Positions 9,688-20,850 are shown, counted from the first letter of the stretch. The stretch: 64,000 nt of DNA from Sphingorhabdus sp. Alg239-R122 (GCF_900537065.1 NZ_UNRC01000001.1:248001-312000), one strand, 5' to 3'. A program made the numbers and translations. The notes: generated by a model not told the origin, from the sequence alone.

Positions 9688-12030
9688 ATGAGCGAGAATA
9701 GAAAAATTGTAGGACTGGAGCAGAATTCTGCTCCAGGTGAAGCATTTGATACTGATGATGAAACCGTCACGGATGGAGTGTCGCAGGATGAAGCCAGTGC
9801 AGACTCCTCTTATCCTGACGTGGATATGACATCACCTGAAGCCACCGATGATTATGCCATCAGCGATGAAAATGAGTGGGATTGGGATGCAGCGGACAAC
9901 ACCCCTACCCGTTCCGGCATTGTTGCAACATCGTTTTTCGTGGCGGCGGCCCTCGCGTGGACCGGATTATATATATGGTCCAAAATGTCCGAAACTGCAT
10001 CAGGCGTAAGTATCCAGCAAGGCATTGATTGGTTCGTGCAATGGTCCATTCCCATGCTTCTTTTGGGTGTTGCCTATCTCCTTCTTATACGCAACAGTAC
10101 GCGTGAAGCTGGCCTTTTCAACAATGTCGCCGCATCTTTGCGTGCCGAAAGCCAGGCACTTGAAGCTCGGCTGCATCATGTGAATAATGAACTTTCGCTG
10201 GCCCGCGAGTTTCTGGCTAATCAAAGCTTGGAACTGGAATCACTGGGGCGTAGTTCATCGAACAAGCTTTTGAACCATGCTGAGCAGATACAGGGCCTCA
10301 TCGGTGACAGCGATGAAAAAGTCCGTGTTATTGGTAATGTATCGGATAGCGCCATAAGCAATATTGAAAAGCTGCGCGAACAATTACCGGTCATTTCTAC
10401 ATCCGCAAAAGATGTTACAAGCCAGATTGCAAATGCGGGTCGCACGGCACAGTTGCAGATCCGTGAGATGGCGAACGGCTTCAAACGCGTGAATGAATTC
10501 GGCCAAGCCAGTGATACGCAGATCATTGCACTTAAGCAACGTGCAGAAACCACCATTGCGGAGCTTTCCGGCGCCATGGACAAAATGTCTGGTTCACTCG
10601 ATGAAAAAGTCGATCTTATGTCCCAAAGCTCTTTGTCCATGCTCAGCACGTTTGAAGAAAATAGCGAGAAGGTGACGTCAAAACTGCAAGAGAGTGTCAG
10701 CAGCATGCGCAATGAACAGGGTGCTGCCGCCACATTGATGCAGGAGCAACTGGAAAGCTATGAGCAATCGCTTCTACGCCTGACCAGCAGCCGTGAAGAA
10801 GAAGATGCCAAATTGGCCGAAATGCTTTCGGCCATGCAGAAATTGCTTGAACAGAGCGAAGAGCGAATTGCCGAAATCGACAGCAGCGGCGGTGAAAGTA
10901 CGGCAAAAATCGCATTTGCCGTCTCCGCGCTAGGTGAGAATATTGATGATGTGCAGCGCAAAATGGCCACGTCAAAGGACACATCCGAGGAGTTACTGCA
11001 GGAAGCGGAAAAACTAAAACTCGCGATACAAGCGAATATGAATGATGTTGATGAGGCATTGCCATCATCCTTGACTCAGCTTGATGAGCGTTTGTCACAG
11101 ACAGTTGCCAGTTTCCATGACACCCGTAACCAGCTTGCAGAAATTAACGATATTGGTTCTGCTTTTGCCGGCAAGATTCAGTCGACTCAAGAAAGCCTTG
11201 CTGTGCAGGCTGAAACAATATCTAGGCTACAGGGCGATGGCGAAGTCTGGAACAAGCAGAATGAAGATGTGAATCGTCTGATCACTTCCATCCAGTCCGC
11301 ACGTGAAGAAAGCGAAGTGCTTTCACATTCAGCCAATGATACACTTATTGCTGCACTTAGCTCTGTAAAAACCACAGCTGATGAAGCCGCCAAGGCATCC
11401 CGAATTGCCATGCAGGACAGCATCATTGATGCAGCCGGCGATCTTGAGCAAAAAAGCGAAGAGGCGTTAGAAAAAGTCTTGCAGACCAAGGCTTCGGAGC
11501 TAGTTGGCAAGCTTGAAGGTGCAGTCGAACAGGCCATTGGTGCGACCCATGAAGCGACCTTGCATTTGCGTGACCAGCTACTCAAAGTTGATGAACTTAC
11601 GGCAAATTTGGAATACCGCGTGCAGGAAGCACGTGAAAAGGCCGAAGAAAATACCGATCAGGACTTTGCACGCCGTGTTTCATTGCTAACAGAGTCGCTT
11701 AATTCTACGGCAATTGATGTCACCAAGATATTTTCGAATGAGGTCACTGACAGCGCCTGGGAATCATATCTTAAGGGTGATCGTGGCATATTTACCCGCC
11801 GCGCCGTGCGACTGCTCGACTCTGGTGAGGTACGCGAAATTGCGCGGCACTATGAAAACGACATGGAATTTCGCGATCATGTAAACCGCTATATCAGGGA
11901 CTTTGAAACTATGCTGCGCAACCTGCTTGCTACAAGAGAGGGCGGCGCAGTGGGTGTGACTTTACTGTCATCGGATATTGGGAAACTATACGTGGCGCTT
12001 GCGCAGGCGATTGAACGCTTTCGCAAATAA
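9688..12030 (+). CDS. Large membrane-anchored coiled-coil protein (possible TipN-like polarity factor)
   Basis: The 780-residue protein has an acidic N-terminal tail (1-70), two membrane segments (about 78-98 and 113-133), then some 500 residues of almost uninterrupted coiled coil rich in Glu, Gln, Ser and Ala. A conserved-looking compact C-terminal domain (about 665-780) contains GDRGIFTRRAVRLL, FRDHVNRYIRDFETML and DIGKLYVALAQAIERF. This architecture (two N-terminal membrane helices, long coiled coil, conserved tail) resembles TipN-type pole-marking proteins of alphaproteobacteria. That is a comparison of layout from memory, not a proven homology. Similar genes are sometimes annotated simply as ATPase although no nucleotide-binding motif is visible here. 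Confidence 0.6.
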   Translation: MSENRKIVGLEQNSAPGEAFDTDDETVTDGVSQDEASADSSYPDVDMTSPEATDDYAISDENEWDWDAADNTPTRSGIVATSFFVAAALAWTGLYIWSKMSETASGVSIQQGIDWFVQWSIPMLLLGVAYLLLIRNSTREAGLFNNVAASLRAESQALEARLHHVNNELSLAREFLANQSLELESLGRSSSNKLLNHAEQIQGLIGDSDEKVRVIGNVSDSAISNIEKLREQLPVISTSAKDVTSQIANAGRTAQLQIREMANGFKRVNEFGQASDTQIIALKQRAETTIAELSGAMDKMSGSLDEKVDLMSQSSLSMLSTFEENSEKVTSKLQESVSSMRNEQGAAATLMQEQLESYEQSLLRLTSSREEEDAKLAEMLSAMQKLLEQSEERIAEIDSSGGESTAKIAFAVSALGENIDDVQRKMATSKDTSEELLQEAEKLKLAIQANMNDVDEALPSSLTQLDERLSQTVASFHDTRNQLAEINDIGSAFAGKIQSTQESLAVQAETISRLQGDGEVWNKQNEDVNRLITSIQSAREESEVLSHSANDTLIAALSSVKTTADEAAKASRIAMQDSIIDAAGDLEQKSEEALEKVLQTKASELVGKLEGAVEQAIGATHEATLHLRDQLLKVDELTANLEYRVQEAREKAEENTDQDFARRVSLLTESLNSTAIDVTKIFSNEVTDSAWESYLKGDRGIFTRRAVRLLDSGEVREIARHYENDMEFRDHVNRYIRDFETMLRNLLATREGGAVGVTLLSSDIGKLYVALAQAIERFRK

Positions 12031-12043
12031 AGTCAGCTCTGCT

Positions 12044-12316
12044 TTATTCCCGTACCGATTTAAAGAAATCAAGCGTTTCGGGCGTAACCCAGCCATAGAT
12101 GTAATTGGCATAGAATAATCCGAACAGGATGGATGCCACTATTGTCGTGCGTATAACGACAGCAAGGGGACGAAAATTTCCTGGTGCGCTGTCTGCCTGC
12201 CCCCTTACCTTTTCCATACCCAGTTCATCATGTGTACGGACTCCGAAGGGTAGAACGACAAATGCCGAAATCACCCAAAATAGTGCATATATGGCGATCA
12301 TGGATGTCCACTGCAT
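12044..12316 (-). CDS. DUF1467 family small membrane protein
   Basis: A 90-residue protein with two membrane helices and the family pattern FVVLPFGVRTHDE followed by a SAPGNF segment. The function of DUF1467 is unknown. I place the start at ATG 12316 (MQWTSMI), preceded by GAGGG; an upstream TTG at 12334 would overlap the rnj stop codon. It is the last gene of the long minus-strand run that starts with nuoA, and follows rnj closely. Confidence 0.85.
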   Translation of the reverse strand: MQWTSMIAIYALFWVISAFVVLPFGVRTHDELGMEKVRGQADSAPGNFRPLAVVIRTTIVASILFGLFYANYIYGWVTPETLDFFKSVRE

Positions 12317-12323
12317 TTCGAAA

Positions 12324-13973
12324 CTAACCCTCAACTATCAAAACATGCACAACAGGTTTTTTACCGGTCCAGCGTGTGGCACAGCGGCGCACCGCAATAC
12401 GTACGGCCTCACGCATTTTCTCAATATTTTGAACAGGCCCCTTGCCTTGTTTACGAATAGCATCGACTGCATCGTCACTGGCTTCATCGCAAAAAGTGAT
12501 TAAATCTTCGTCCAGAGGCAGGCCCGCAGGCGCAACAACTGGATCACCCGCTAGCATAGCTTTGCCGTTCAGTGCGACGGCAACGCTGACATGGCCATTA
12601 TGTGCCAGTTTGCGGCGTTCATTGATTGCTCCGCCATCAGCGGGCAATATAACATCGCCGTCCAGTATCAGTCGGCCTGAAAATTCACTGCTGACTTTGC
12701 TTGGCTTGCCTGGTGCAAGGCGGATCAAATCACCATTCTTTTGTACGATTGCTTTCGCAATGCCGCATTCCTTGCCGAAACGTGCCTGTTCCATCATATG
12801 CCGCATTTCACCATGTACTGGCACAAGAATTTCCGGTTTTATCCAGCCATACATGTCCGTTAGTTCAGGGCGCCCCGGGTGGCCGGAGACATGGATGTGT
12901 GCTTGCCGCTCGGTCACCATGATGACACCTTTTTCGGCAAGTTGGTTCTGGATGAAACCGATGGCAATTTCGTTACCCGGAATCTGTTTGGAAGAGAAAA
13001 GCACTGCATCGCCCTGCTCTACCTTTATCTGATGTGTATCGCTGGCAATCCGGCCAAGTGCGGCACGGGGCTCGCCCTGTCCACCTGTTGCAATAACCAT
13101 GACTTTGTTACGCGGCAGCTTCATCGCTTCGTTAAAATCTACCGTTGCAGGAAAATCTTTCAGATACCCATGTTGCTGCGCATTTTCGATAATGCGATGC
13201 AGCGAACGGCCTGCGACACAGAGTTTGCGACCTGTTTTTTTTGCAACCTCACCCAGAGTGTGGAGCCGCGCCACATTCGATGCAAATGTGGTAACAATAA
13301 CGCGGTTCTTCTGTTTCCTGACTTCCTCAATCAGGTTGTCCCGCACATCGCCCTCAGAGCCTGAGGCATTGGGATTGAACACATTGGTGGAATCACACAC
13401 GAGCGCCAACACACCTTCATTGCCGATTTCGGTGAGTTGCTCAGGGGTGGATGGTACACCCACGATCGGTTCATCATCAAGTTTCCAGTCGCCTGTATGG
13501 AAAATGCGTCCATAGGGCGTATCAATAATGACTGCGTTACCCTCTGCTATTGAATGCGCCAGCGGCACATAGCGAAAATCAAAGGGACCAAGTTCAAAAC
13601 TGCCTTCATTATCGATGATATTGAGTTCAACATCATCCGTAAGACCTGCTTCATCCAGCTTGCGTTTGATAAGTCCCGCAGTAAACGGCGTTGCATAAAG
13701 CGGTACGCCTAGGTCTGCGGCTAGATAGGGTACAGCGCCAATATGATCTTCATGGCCGTGGGTCAGCACAATACCCAACAGATCATCGCTGTGTTCTTCG
13801 ATGAATTGCAAGTCCGGGAAGATCAAGTCGATACCAGGATAAGCGGGATCGGAAAAAGTCATGCCCAGATCAACCATCACCCATTTGCCGTCACAGCCAT
13901 ACAGGTTGGCATTCATGCCAATTTCACCCGACCCGCCAAGGGCCAGGAACAAAAGCTCGTTTTTCGGCTTCAT
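12324..13973 (-). CDS. rnj: Ribonuclease J (RNA-processing metallo-beta-lactamase)
   Basis: Zn-dependent endo/5'-3' exoribonuclease acting in mRNA turnover and rRNA maturation. The 549-residue protein (from the ATG at 13973) has the metallo-beta-lactamase motif HGHEDH at residues 72-77, further metal ligands (around HSIAEG and HTGDWK), a beta-CASP domain with TTFASNVARL and HVSGHPGRPE, and the RNase J C-terminal domain. An alternative ATG 15 bases upstream is inside the coaX end; the chosen start has GGAAAA upstream and begins at the conserved part. Its position after coaX is typical for alphaproteobacteria. Confidence 0.93.
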   Translation of the reverse strand: MKPKNELLFLALGGSGEIGMNANLYGCDGKWVMVDLGMTFSDPAYPGIDLIFPDLQFIEEHSDDLLGIVLTHGHEDHIGAVPYLAADLGVPLYATPFTAGLIKRKLDEAGLTDDVELNIIDNEGSFELGPFDFRYVPLAHSIAEGNAVIIDTPYGRIFHTGDWKLDDEPIVGVPSTPEQLTEIGNEGVLALVCDSTNVFNPNASGSEGDVRDNLIEEVRKQKNRVIVTTFASNVARLHTLGEVAKKTGRKLCVAGRSLHRIIENAQQHGYLKDFPATVDFNEAMKLPRNKVMVIATGGQGEPRAALGRIASDTHQIKVEQGDAVLFSSKQIPGNEIAIGFIQNQLAEKGVIMVTERQAHIHVSGHPGRPELTDMYGWIKPEILVPVHGEMRHMMEQARFGKECGIAKAIVQKNGDLIRLAPGKPSKVSSEFSGRLILDGDVILPADGGAINERRKLAHNGHVSVAVALNGKAMLAGDPVVAPAGLPLDEDLITFCDEASDDAVDAIRKQGKGPVQNIEKMREAVRIAVRRCATRWTGKKPVVHVLIVEG

Positions 13974-13977
13974 CTGA

Positions 13978-14757
13978 TTATTTTCCAATTCTTTTGTACA
14001 GGATGTTGAGGCCCTTGAGTGTCAGGTCGGACACGACCTCATCAAATATGTCCGTAGGTCCATCGAATAATGGCGCGAGCCCGCCTGTTGCAATCACCTT
14101 AACCGGGCGGCCGATTTCTTCTGTTAGCCGTGACGTCATGCCTTCAATCATTGAAACATAACCCCAAAAAACCCCGCTATGCATGGCATCTTCGGTGGTT
14201 TTTCCAATCACCTTGTCGCCTGGCTTGGGTTCGGTAATCACAATGCGTGGTAGCTTTGCCGCTGCAGTCACCAACGCTTCCAACGACAGGTTAATGCCAG
14301 GCGCAATCACGCCGCCCTTATAACTGCCATTAAAATCGACAATGTCGAACGTTGTGGCGGTGCCAAAATCGATGATAATCAGGTCGCTTTCCCATGCGGC
14401 ATAGGCGGCAATGGCATTGACAATCCGGTCTGCACCTACTGCGCCAGGATCTGGCAAATCGACTTTCATACCATATTCTACGGGAGGTTGTCCGGTGATA
14501 AGTGGTTCTTTATGGCAATATTTGCGCGTGAAGGAAGCCAGGTTCCGCATCACGCCCGGCACAACGCTGGCCATGATAACATCGTCAATATCTGCAAACG
14601 ATAAATTATTGAGCTGCAACAGCTGGTTCAGCCAGACGGCATATTCATCACTGGTTCGCTTGGTATTGGTGGCAATGCGCCAGCGAAAGTGGATGTCCTC
14701 TTCCTCAATAAGCGCGAAAACGATATTGGTATTGCCGACATCAATGGCGAGCAGCAT
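13978..14757 (-). CDS. coaX: Type III pantothenate kinase
   Basis: First step of coenzyme A synthesis from pantothenate. The 259-residue protein belongs to the ASKHA fold, with the phosphate-1 motif LAIDVGNTN at the N-terminus, the [12 protein letters not shown] substrate region near residue 113, and DFGTATTFD (about 130-138). It lacks the P-loop of CoaA-type enzymes. It is 3 bases downstream of birA and 4 bases upstream of rnj, so it is clearly part of the same transcript. Confidence 0.94.
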   Translation of the reverse strand: MLLAIDVGNTNIVFALIEEEDIHFRWRIATNTKRTSDEYAVWLNQLLQLNNLSFADIDDVIMASVVPGVMRNLASFTRKYCHKEPLITGQPPVEYGMKVDLPDPGAVGADRIVNAIAAYAAWESDLIIIDFGTATTFDIVDFNGSYKGGVIAPGINLSLEALVTAAAKLPRIVITEPKPGDKVIGKTTEDAMHSGVFWGYVSMIEGMTSRLTEEIGRPVKVIATGGLAPLFDGPTDIFDEVVSDLTLKGLNILYKRIGK

Positions 14758-14760
14758 CTG

Positions 14761-15441
14761 CTATTCCTCTATATTCCGGACGATTTCGACATCGCCCGCA
14801 TGAATTACCTGAACCGCGCCGCTTTCCGTACGGATTTTGAGCGAACCGTTTACGTCTATCCCGATAAAGGTTCCGGTCAAATGATTTGCGCCCTCACGGG
14901 AAATTTTGATTTCAGTCCCTGTTTTATGGGCTTTGTCCTGCCACTTATCAAGCGTGTAGGATATGGGTTTATCACGCCATTCAGCGTAGATATGTTGGAA
15001 TTTTTCAGCCAGTTCGCCAACAACTATGGTTGCATCAAGCGATTTTGGCGCGCCGGCATCATGCAAACAGGTGACTTCGCGGCCCGGGATATCGGGTGCC
15101 GCGGCAATGTTGATGCCTATCCCGACAATCACAGCATCTTCACAGCGTTCGAGCAGCATACCGCAAAGCTTTTTACCACCCACTAGCACATCATTGGGCC
15201 ATTTGAGCTGTGGTGGGTTACCCGTCAGATAGGGCGCGACTGTATCATATACCGCCAGCGCAGTAACAAACGCCAATGTGGAAGCTGGCGGATCATCTGC
15301 GCGAAGCCGTACAAGCGTGCTGGCAAACAGGTTGCCTACAGGGCTTTCCCATGTCCGCCCCAGCCTGCCGCGCCCTGCATTCTGCCGCTCTGCGCGTATC
15401 CATAGCCCCTCCGCCGCGCCAGCACGGGCGTGTTCCAGCAT
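14761..15441 (-). CDS. birA: Biotin--[acetyl-CoA-carboxylase] ligase (start probably upstream)
   Basis: Attaches biotin to the carboxyl carrier protein. It is a catalytic-domain-only form without a DNA-binding domain, showing AERQNAGRGRLGRTW (biotin/ATP loop), KWPNDVLV with the catalytic Lys, and a small C-terminal SH3-like domain. The first ATG at 15441 is too late: in frame just upstream the sequence codes ETVQLTASTNAD, including the conserved STN motif. The only codons between that motif and the nuoN stop (15496-15498) that could initiate are ATT at 15495 or CTG at 15492. Either the gene uses a rare start there or the coordinates understate the protein by about 18 residues. Confidence 0.9.
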   Translation of the reverse strand: MLEHARAGAAEGLWIRAERQNAGRGRLGRTWESPVGNLFASTLVRLRADDPPASTLAFVTALAVYDTVAPYLTGNPPQLKWPNDVLVGGKKLCGMLLERCEDAVIVGIGINIAAAPDIPGREVTCLHDAGAPKSLDATIVVGELAEKFQHIYAEWRDKPISYTLDKWQDKAHKTGTEIKISREGANHLTGTFIGIDVNGSLKIRTESGAVQVIHAGDVEIVRNIEE

Positions 15442-15495
15442 ATCGGCATTGGTGGAGGCCGTAAGCTGAACAGTTTCAATACGTGTTTTCAGAAT

Positions 15496-16974
15496 CTAAA
15501 GGGCCCAAAACAGTGCCGCTGCTGCCTGATCCGCAATATTGCCCAGCACAGGTATCAGGAGATATCCAAGCGGCGACACGAACAGCGCGCAGAGTGCGAT
15601 AATGACCGCATGGCTTTTGCTGTCACTCTTGACTACCACATCCGCAGATTCATCAAAATACATTACCTTGATAACCTTAAGATAGTAAAATGCGCCGATC
15701 ACTGATGCGGCGATACCAAGCGCCGCAAGCAGAATCAGGTCCGCCTGCACCGCCGCTTCAAACACCAAAAACTTGCCCCAGAAACCAAAAAGCGGCGGAA
15801 TGCCAGCAAGTGAGAACATGAATATCGCTATCGCCGCAGCCAATCCCGGACGCGATTTGGATAGCCCGGCGAGTGAGGATATTTCCTCCACCTGATTTCC
15901 ATCCGCATCGCGCAGGTCGAGCACCGCCACGAAACTACCCAATGTCATGGCAACATAGATCATCAGGTAAACCAGCATTGCCGACGCACCCGCCTGGTTT
16001 GCGGCAGCAAGGCCAATCAGGATAAAGCCGACATTATTAATCGAGCTATAGGCCAGCAGGCGTTTGATATTGGTCTGGCCAATCGCGCCCGCCGCACCGA
16101 CAACAATCGATGCGAGCGCAATAAAGATGATAATCTGCTGCCACGCAGCTATCTGGCTGCCAAAGGCCTCGATCGCAAGCCGCATGGTAAGCGCAAGTGC
16201 CGCAACCTTGGGCGCAGTGGCAAAGAAGGTTGTCACCGGCGTCGGTGCACCTTCATAGACATCCGGCGTCCACATATGGAACGGTACCGCACTGATCTTG
16301 AACGCCATGCCGGCGAGCACAAATATCAACCCGAATAGCGCACCTGTCGAAAGGCCGCTTTCAAATGCCTGATTAATAGCGTTAAAGTTCGTCGTGCCGG
16401 TAAAGCCGTAGAGCAGCGACATGCCGAACAGCAATATGCCACTGGCAAGACCGCCAAGCACGAAATATTTGAGACCCGCCTCAGCAGAGCGTTCGTCATT
16501 GCGCAGGAAGCTTGCCAGTACATAGGCCGCAAGGCTGTTCAGTTCGAGGCCGATATAGAGTGTCATCAGGTCAACCGCCGACACCATCATGCCCATGCCA
16601 ATCGCCGCAAAGACAATCAGCACCGGATATTCAGGACGCATGACAGCGCTGCGTCCGCCCGCAACATTGTCAAAGAAACGCGGCGCAATGATGATTGAGA
16701 CAATCGCTGAAATATAGATCAGCAGCTTAGTCAGTGACCCGAACTTGTCGAGCCGGTACTGTCCGAAAAATGCATCGCCGCCTTCCGCAAAAGCAGGATT
16801 AAGCAGGAATTCCAGCGCTACGGCTGAAGAGGCAAACAGCGCCGTCACCGCCAGTATGCTAACAAGGCGAGCGGATTTGAAACCACCCCATGCGCCGATA
16901 AGCAGTAATAACAGACCACTTGCACTCAGGATAATTTCAGGTGCGACCAGATAAAGGGAATTACCAACTGACAT
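15496..16974 (-). CDS. nuoN: NADH-quinone oxidoreductase subunit N
   Basis: Antiporter-like proton-pumping membrane subunit of respiratory complex I, 492 residues with about 14 membrane helices. The Proton_antipo_M region includes LYIGLELNSLAAYVLASF, a key Glu in helix 5, and Lys-bearing stretches such as KISAVPFHMWTPDVYEGAPTP. It shares one base with the end of nuoM and is followed directly by birA. Confidence 0.96.
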   Translation of the reverse strand: MSVGNSLYLVAPEIILSASGLLLLLIGAWGGFKSARLVSILAVTALFASSAVALEFLLNPAFAEGGDAFFGQYRLDKFGSLTKLLIYISAIVSIIIAPRFFDNVAGGRSAVMRPEYPVLIVFAAIGMGMMVSAVDLMTLYIGLELNSLAAYVLASFLRNDERSAEAGLKYFVLGGLASGILLFGMSLLYGFTGTTNFNAINQAFESGLSTGALFGLIFVLAGMAFKISAVPFHMWTPDVYEGAPTPVTTFFATAPKVAALALTMRLAIEAFGSQIAAWQQIIIFIALASIVVGAAGAIGQTNIKRLLAYSSINNVGFILIGLAAANQAGASAMLVYLMIYVAMTLGSFVAVLDLRDADGNQVEEISSLAGLSKSRPGLAAAIAIFMFSLAGIPPLFGFWGKFLVFEAAVQADLILLAALGIAASVIGAFYYLKVIKVMYFDESADVVVKSDSKSHAVIIALCALFVSPLGYLLIPVLGNIADQAAAALFWAL

Positions 16975-18527
16975 TAATGGCCTCCCTCGCTTGCTTCATG
17001 GGAGCCATGCTCGCCCTTCTCTTCTTCTTTCGGTGCGCCCATTGCGATCTGCGCATCCCCTTCGGGCTGCGCACGGGCAATACGTGCTTCGAGTGTCGTA
17101 ATATCCTGCCGCATCGGCGCGAGGAAATTTTCAGGGTAGACGCCCATCCACAGCACCACCGCAGCAATTGGCGCCAGCAGTGCCATTTCACGGCCGCTAA
17201 GGTCAGACATCGCCTTCACATCCTCATGCACCAGGTCGCCATAGGCAACGCGGCGATAGAGATAGAGCATATAGCCCGCGCCCAGAATGATCCCCGTGGT
17301 GCACACCAGCGCTACCCAGCTGGAAACCTTGTAAATGCCTAGCAGTGACAGGAATTCACCAACAAAACCGCTGGTGCCCGGCAGGCCGATTGAGGCCATG
17401 GTGAACAGCAGGAATAGGAGCGCATATTTCGGCATGTTGTTCGACAGTCCGCCATAGCGGTCAATTTCCCGCGTGTGCAGCCGGTCGTAAATCACACCGA
17501 CACACAGGAACAGCGCGCCCGATACCAGGCCATGGCTCAGCATCACGATCATCGCGCCTTCAAGCCCCTGTTTGTTGAAAGCGAACAGACCCACCGTCAC
17601 AATCGCCATATGAGCGACCGAGGAATAGGCAATCAGCTTTTTCATGTCATGCTGCACCAGCGCGACGAGCGAGGTATAGACCACCGCCACCATCGACAGG
17701 CCAAATATCAGCCAGGCAAACTGCGCAGATGCTTCAGGGAACATAGGTAACGAGAAACGGATAAAGCCGTACCCGCCGAGTTTCAGCAGCACGCCCGCCA
17801 GAATGACCGAACCCGCTGTTGGCGCCTGAACGTGCGCATCGGGTAACCAGGTATGCACTGGCCACATCGGCATTTTTACCGCAAAACTGGCGAAAAAGGC
17901 AAGCCAGAGCCATGTCTGCGCTTCCGGTGCGAAATCATAGTTCATTAGCGTCGGAATATCAGTCGTTCCCGCCTGATTGGTCATCCACAGCATTGCAATC
18001 AGCATCAGCACCGATCCAAGCAATGTGTAAAGGAAGAACTTATATGACGCGTAAATCCGGTCCACGCCGCCCCAGATACCTATAATCAGGTACATCGGGA
18101 TCAGGCCTGCCTCAAAAAAGATATAGAACAGGAAAATATCCTGCGCCGCGAACACGCCAATCATCAACGTTTCCATAAACAGGAATGCCGCCATATATTC
18201 GCCGACACGTTTCTGGATCGTTTCCCAGCTTGCTCCGATGCATATCGGCATCAGGAACACCGAGAGCATAATCAACATCAATGCAATGCCGTCAATGCCG
18301 AGCGCCCATGAGAAACGCCCGAATATGGGAGCGCTTTCGGTAAACTGCCATTGCGCGCCGCCAATATCGTAATTGAGCCACAGTACAATGCCGAGCACAA
18401 GATTGGCAAGCGTGGCAATCAGTGCCATCCAACGTGCCGAATTGGCAGACAGGAACAGGCAGACGATGGCAGCTATAGTGGGGATAGCCAGCATCAGCGA
18501 CAGGATTGGAAAACCGAGATCGTTCAT
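16974..18527 (-). CDS. nuoM: NADH-quinone oxidoreductase subunit M
   Basis: Antiporter-like proton-pumping subunit of complex I, 517 residues. The motif [18 protein letters not shown] carries the helix-5 Glu; [24 protein letters not shown] and [15 protein letters not shown] are standard for the family. The C-terminal tail (about 490-517) is hydrophilic and His/Glu-rich. It starts 1 base after the nuoL stop region and runs into nuoN with a 1-base overlap. Confidence 0.96.
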   Translation of the reverse strand: MNDLGFPILSLMLAIPTIAAIVCLFLSANSARWMALIATLANLVLGIVLWLNYDIGGAQWQFTESAPIFGRFSWALGIDGIALMLIMLSVFLMPICIGASWETIQKRVGEYMAAFLFMETLMIGVFAAQDIFLFYIFFEAGLIPMYLIIGIWGGVDRIYASYKFFLYTLLGSVLMLIAMLWMTNQAGTTDIPTLMNYDFAPEAQTWLWLAFFASFAVKMPMWPVHTWLPDAHVQAPTAGSVILAGVLLKLGGYGFIRFSLPMFPEASAQFAWLIFGLSMVAVVYTSLVALVQHDMKKLIAYSSVAHMAIVTVGLFAFNKQGLEGAMIVMLSHGLVSGALFLCVGVIYDRLHTREIDRYGGLSNNMPKYALLFLLFTMASIGLPGTSGFVGEFLSLLGIYKVSSWVALVCTTGIILGAGYMLYLYRRVAYGDLVHEDVKAMSDLSGREMALLAPIAAVVLWMGVYPENFLAPMRQDITTLEARIARAQPEGDAQIAMGAPKEEEKGEHGSHEASEGGH

Positions 18528-18528
18528 C

Positions 18529-20538
18529 TTATCGCACCATTACCCATGTGATCGCCGCCACAAGCCCCAGGAGCATGACCAGCGCATAGCTGTAAAGATA
18601 TCCGGTCTGAAGCCTGCCAGCGACCTTGCTGCCATAGCTGACCAGAGTTGCCGCGCCATCAGGGCCGAAACGGTCGATGGTCTGTTGGTCGCCGCGTTTC
18701 CAGAACAGGCGTCCGAACCAGAAAGCCGGCTTGACAAAGATAAGGTCATACAGCTCATCAAAATACCATTTGTTGAAGAAGAACTGGTACAGGCCGCGGA
18801 ACTGGTTCGCGAGTGCCTGCGGCCGTCCTTCGCCTCGCATATACATGTAAAATGCCGTGCCCAGCCCGATCAGCATCGCGAATGTCGATGACAGTTTAAC
18901 CCAGTAAGGCACTTCATGAATGGCGTGCATCAGATGTTCGTCAAAGGCGATGCTGCCATTCCAGAACGCCGCGCCCTGCTCCGCATCGATAAAGGCATGG
19001 TGGAACACGAAACCGGCAAATATTGCGCCCATTGCGAGCACGCCCAGTGGTATCAGCATGGTGAGTGGGCTTTCATGAGGGTGATAGCCGCCCGTGCTGT
19101 CTTCGGCTGTTTCGGGTGTCTTGTGTACGCTGTGCTGAATATGTTCGGATTCGATCCAGCGCGGCTTACCCCAGAATGTCAGGAACATCAGCCGCCAACT
19201 ATAGAAACTGGTGAGCAATGCCGCAGTGACACCAACGAAGAATGCGATACTGCCCATTTCAGTGCCGCTCGCATAAGCCGCTTCGATAATCGCGTCTTTT
19301 GAGAAGAAACCGGCAAAGCCAAGTGCAGGGATCGCGCCGATATGGATGATACCCACACCGGTAATCGCCAAAGTGCCCGCCAGCATCGCCCAGAATGTGA
19401 GCGGGATTTCTTTTTTAAGGCCGCCATAATAGCGCATGTCCTGTTCATGGTGCATGGCGTGGATGACACTGCCCGCACCGAGGAACAACAGCGCCTTGAA
19501 GAACGCATGTGTGAACAGGTGGAACATTGCTGCGCCATAGGCGCCCACGCCTGTTGCAAAAAACATGTAACCAAGCTGAGAGCAGGTTGAATAGGCAATC
19601 ACGCGTTTGATGTCAGTCTGAACGAGACCAACTGTTGCCGCAAACAGTGCCGTGGCCGCGCCCACGAAAGTCACGACCGCCAGCGCCGTTTCACTGGTTT
19701 CAAACATGGGTGAAAGGCGGCAGACCATGAATACGCCCGCGGTCACCATGGTCGCGGCATGGATCAGAGCCGACACAGGTGTCGGGCCTTCCATCGCGTC
19801 GGGCAGCCATGTGTGCAGGCCTAGCTGCGCCGATTTGCCCATCGCACCGATAAACAGCAGCAGGCAGAGGATCGTCATGGTGTCAAACCGCATACCAAGG
19901 AACCCGATGGTGGAACCCGCCATGGCAGGCGCAGCGGCCAGGATTTCAGGGATGGAAACGGTGCCAAACACCAGGAACGTGCCGAAAATACCCAGCATGA
20001 AACCAAGGTCGCCGACACGGTTGACCACGAATGCCTTGATTGCCGCGGCATTCGCACTGGGTTTCTTGAACCAGAAGCCGATCAGCAGGTAAGAGGCAAG
20101 CCCCACGCCCTCCCAGCCAAAGAACATCTGCACCAGGTTATCGGCGGTTACCAGCATCAGCATGGCAAAGGTGAAAAGCGAGAGATAGGCAAAAAAGCGT
20201 GGCTGGTCAGGGTCTTCATCCATATAGCCCCAGCTATAAAGATGCACTAGCGCGGACACGGTGGTGACAACAACCAGCATCACGGCGGTCAATGTGTCAA
20301 CACTCAGCGCCCAGTTGAAATTCAGGTCGCCGGAGCGCACCCAGTCAAGCACCGGCACCACAAATGCCTGCGTATCACCGCCCAGGAAGCTCAGGAAAAT
20401 AGGCCAGCTGAGTGCACAGGAAACAAACAGCGCGCCGGTGGTTATCACCTTGGCTGGAATATTGCCCAGCGCCCGGTTGCCCAGCCCCGCAATGATCGCC
20501 GCCAGCAGGGGCAGGAATACGATAAGTTTAATGGCCAC
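18529..20538 (-). CDS. nuoL: NADH-quinone oxidoreductase subunit L
   Basis: Largest antiporter-like subunit of complex I, 669 residues, including the long amphipathic lateral helix near the C-terminus. Visible family stretches are [49 protein letters not shown] and [18 protein letters not shown]. It lies 6 bases after nuoK and immediately before nuoM. Confidence 0.97.
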   Translation of the reverse strand: MAIKLIVFLPLLAAIIAGLGNRALGNIPAKVITTGALFVSCALSWPIFLSFLGGDTQAFVVPVLDWVRSGDLNFNWALSVDTLTAVMLVVVTTVSALVHLYSWGYMDEDPDQPRFFAYLSLFTFAMLMLVTADNLVQMFFGWEGVGLASYLLIGFWFKKPSANAAAIKAFVVNRVGDLGFMLGIFGTFLVFGTVSIPEILAAAPAMAGSTIGFLGMRFDTMTILCLLLFIGAMGKSAQLGLHTWLPDAMEGPTPVSALIHAATMVTAGVFMVCRLSPMFETSETALAVVTFVGAATALFAATVGLVQTDIKRVIAYSTCSQLGYMFFATGVGAYGAAMFHLFTHAFFKALLFLGAGSVIHAMHHEQDMRYYGGLKKEIPLTFWAMLAGTLAITGVGIIHIGAIPALGFAGFFSKDAIIEAAYASGTEMGSIAFFVGVTAALLTSFYSWRLMFLTFWGKPRWIESEHIQHSVHKTPETAEDSTGGYHPHESPLTMLIPLGVLAMGAIFAGFVFHHAFIDAEQGAAFWNGSIAFDEHLMHAIHEVPYWVKLSSTFAMLIGLGTAFYMYMRGEGRPQALANQFRGLYQFFFNKWYFDELYDLIFVKPAFWFGRLFWKRGDQQTIDRFGPDGAATLVSYGSKVAGRLQTGYLYSYALVMLLGLVAAITWVMVR

Positions 20539-20544
20539 GCCCGT

Positions 20545-20850
20545 TTACCCCTTCATCCGGTTGATATCATCAACCGCAATCGTGCCGCGACCGCGAAAAT
20601 AAATCACCAGTATCGCAAGGCCAATTGCTGCCTCGCCCGCTGCAACGGTCAGCACGAACATCGCGAATACTTGTCCCACCATATCGCCCAGGAACGCGCT
20701 GAACGCGACCAGGTTGATATTCACCGCGAGCAGGATCAGCTCGATCGCCATCAGGATGATGATGACATTCTTGCGGTTCAGGAAAATGCCCAGCACGCCC
20801 ATCACAAACAGGATGGAGCTCACCACTATATAATGCTCTATGCCGATCAT
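20545..20850 (-). CDS. nuoK: NADH-quinone oxidoreductase subunit K
   Basis: Small membrane subunit of complex I, 101 residues with three helices. The conserved Glu residues in helices 2 and 3 are seen in [15 protein letters not shown] and in [12 protein letters not shown]. The start overlaps the nuoJ stop as ATGA, indicating translational coupling. Confidence 0.97.
   Translation of the reverse strand: MIGIEHYIVVSSILFVMGVLGIFLNRKNVIIILMAIELILLAVNINLVAFSAFLGDMVGQVFAMFVLTVAAGEAAIGLAILVIYFRGRGTIAVDDINRMKG

Noticed and set aside
12442-13032. 196-residue plus-strand frame opposite rnj
   Set aside because: Low-complexity Ser/Ala translation antisense to ribonuclease J.
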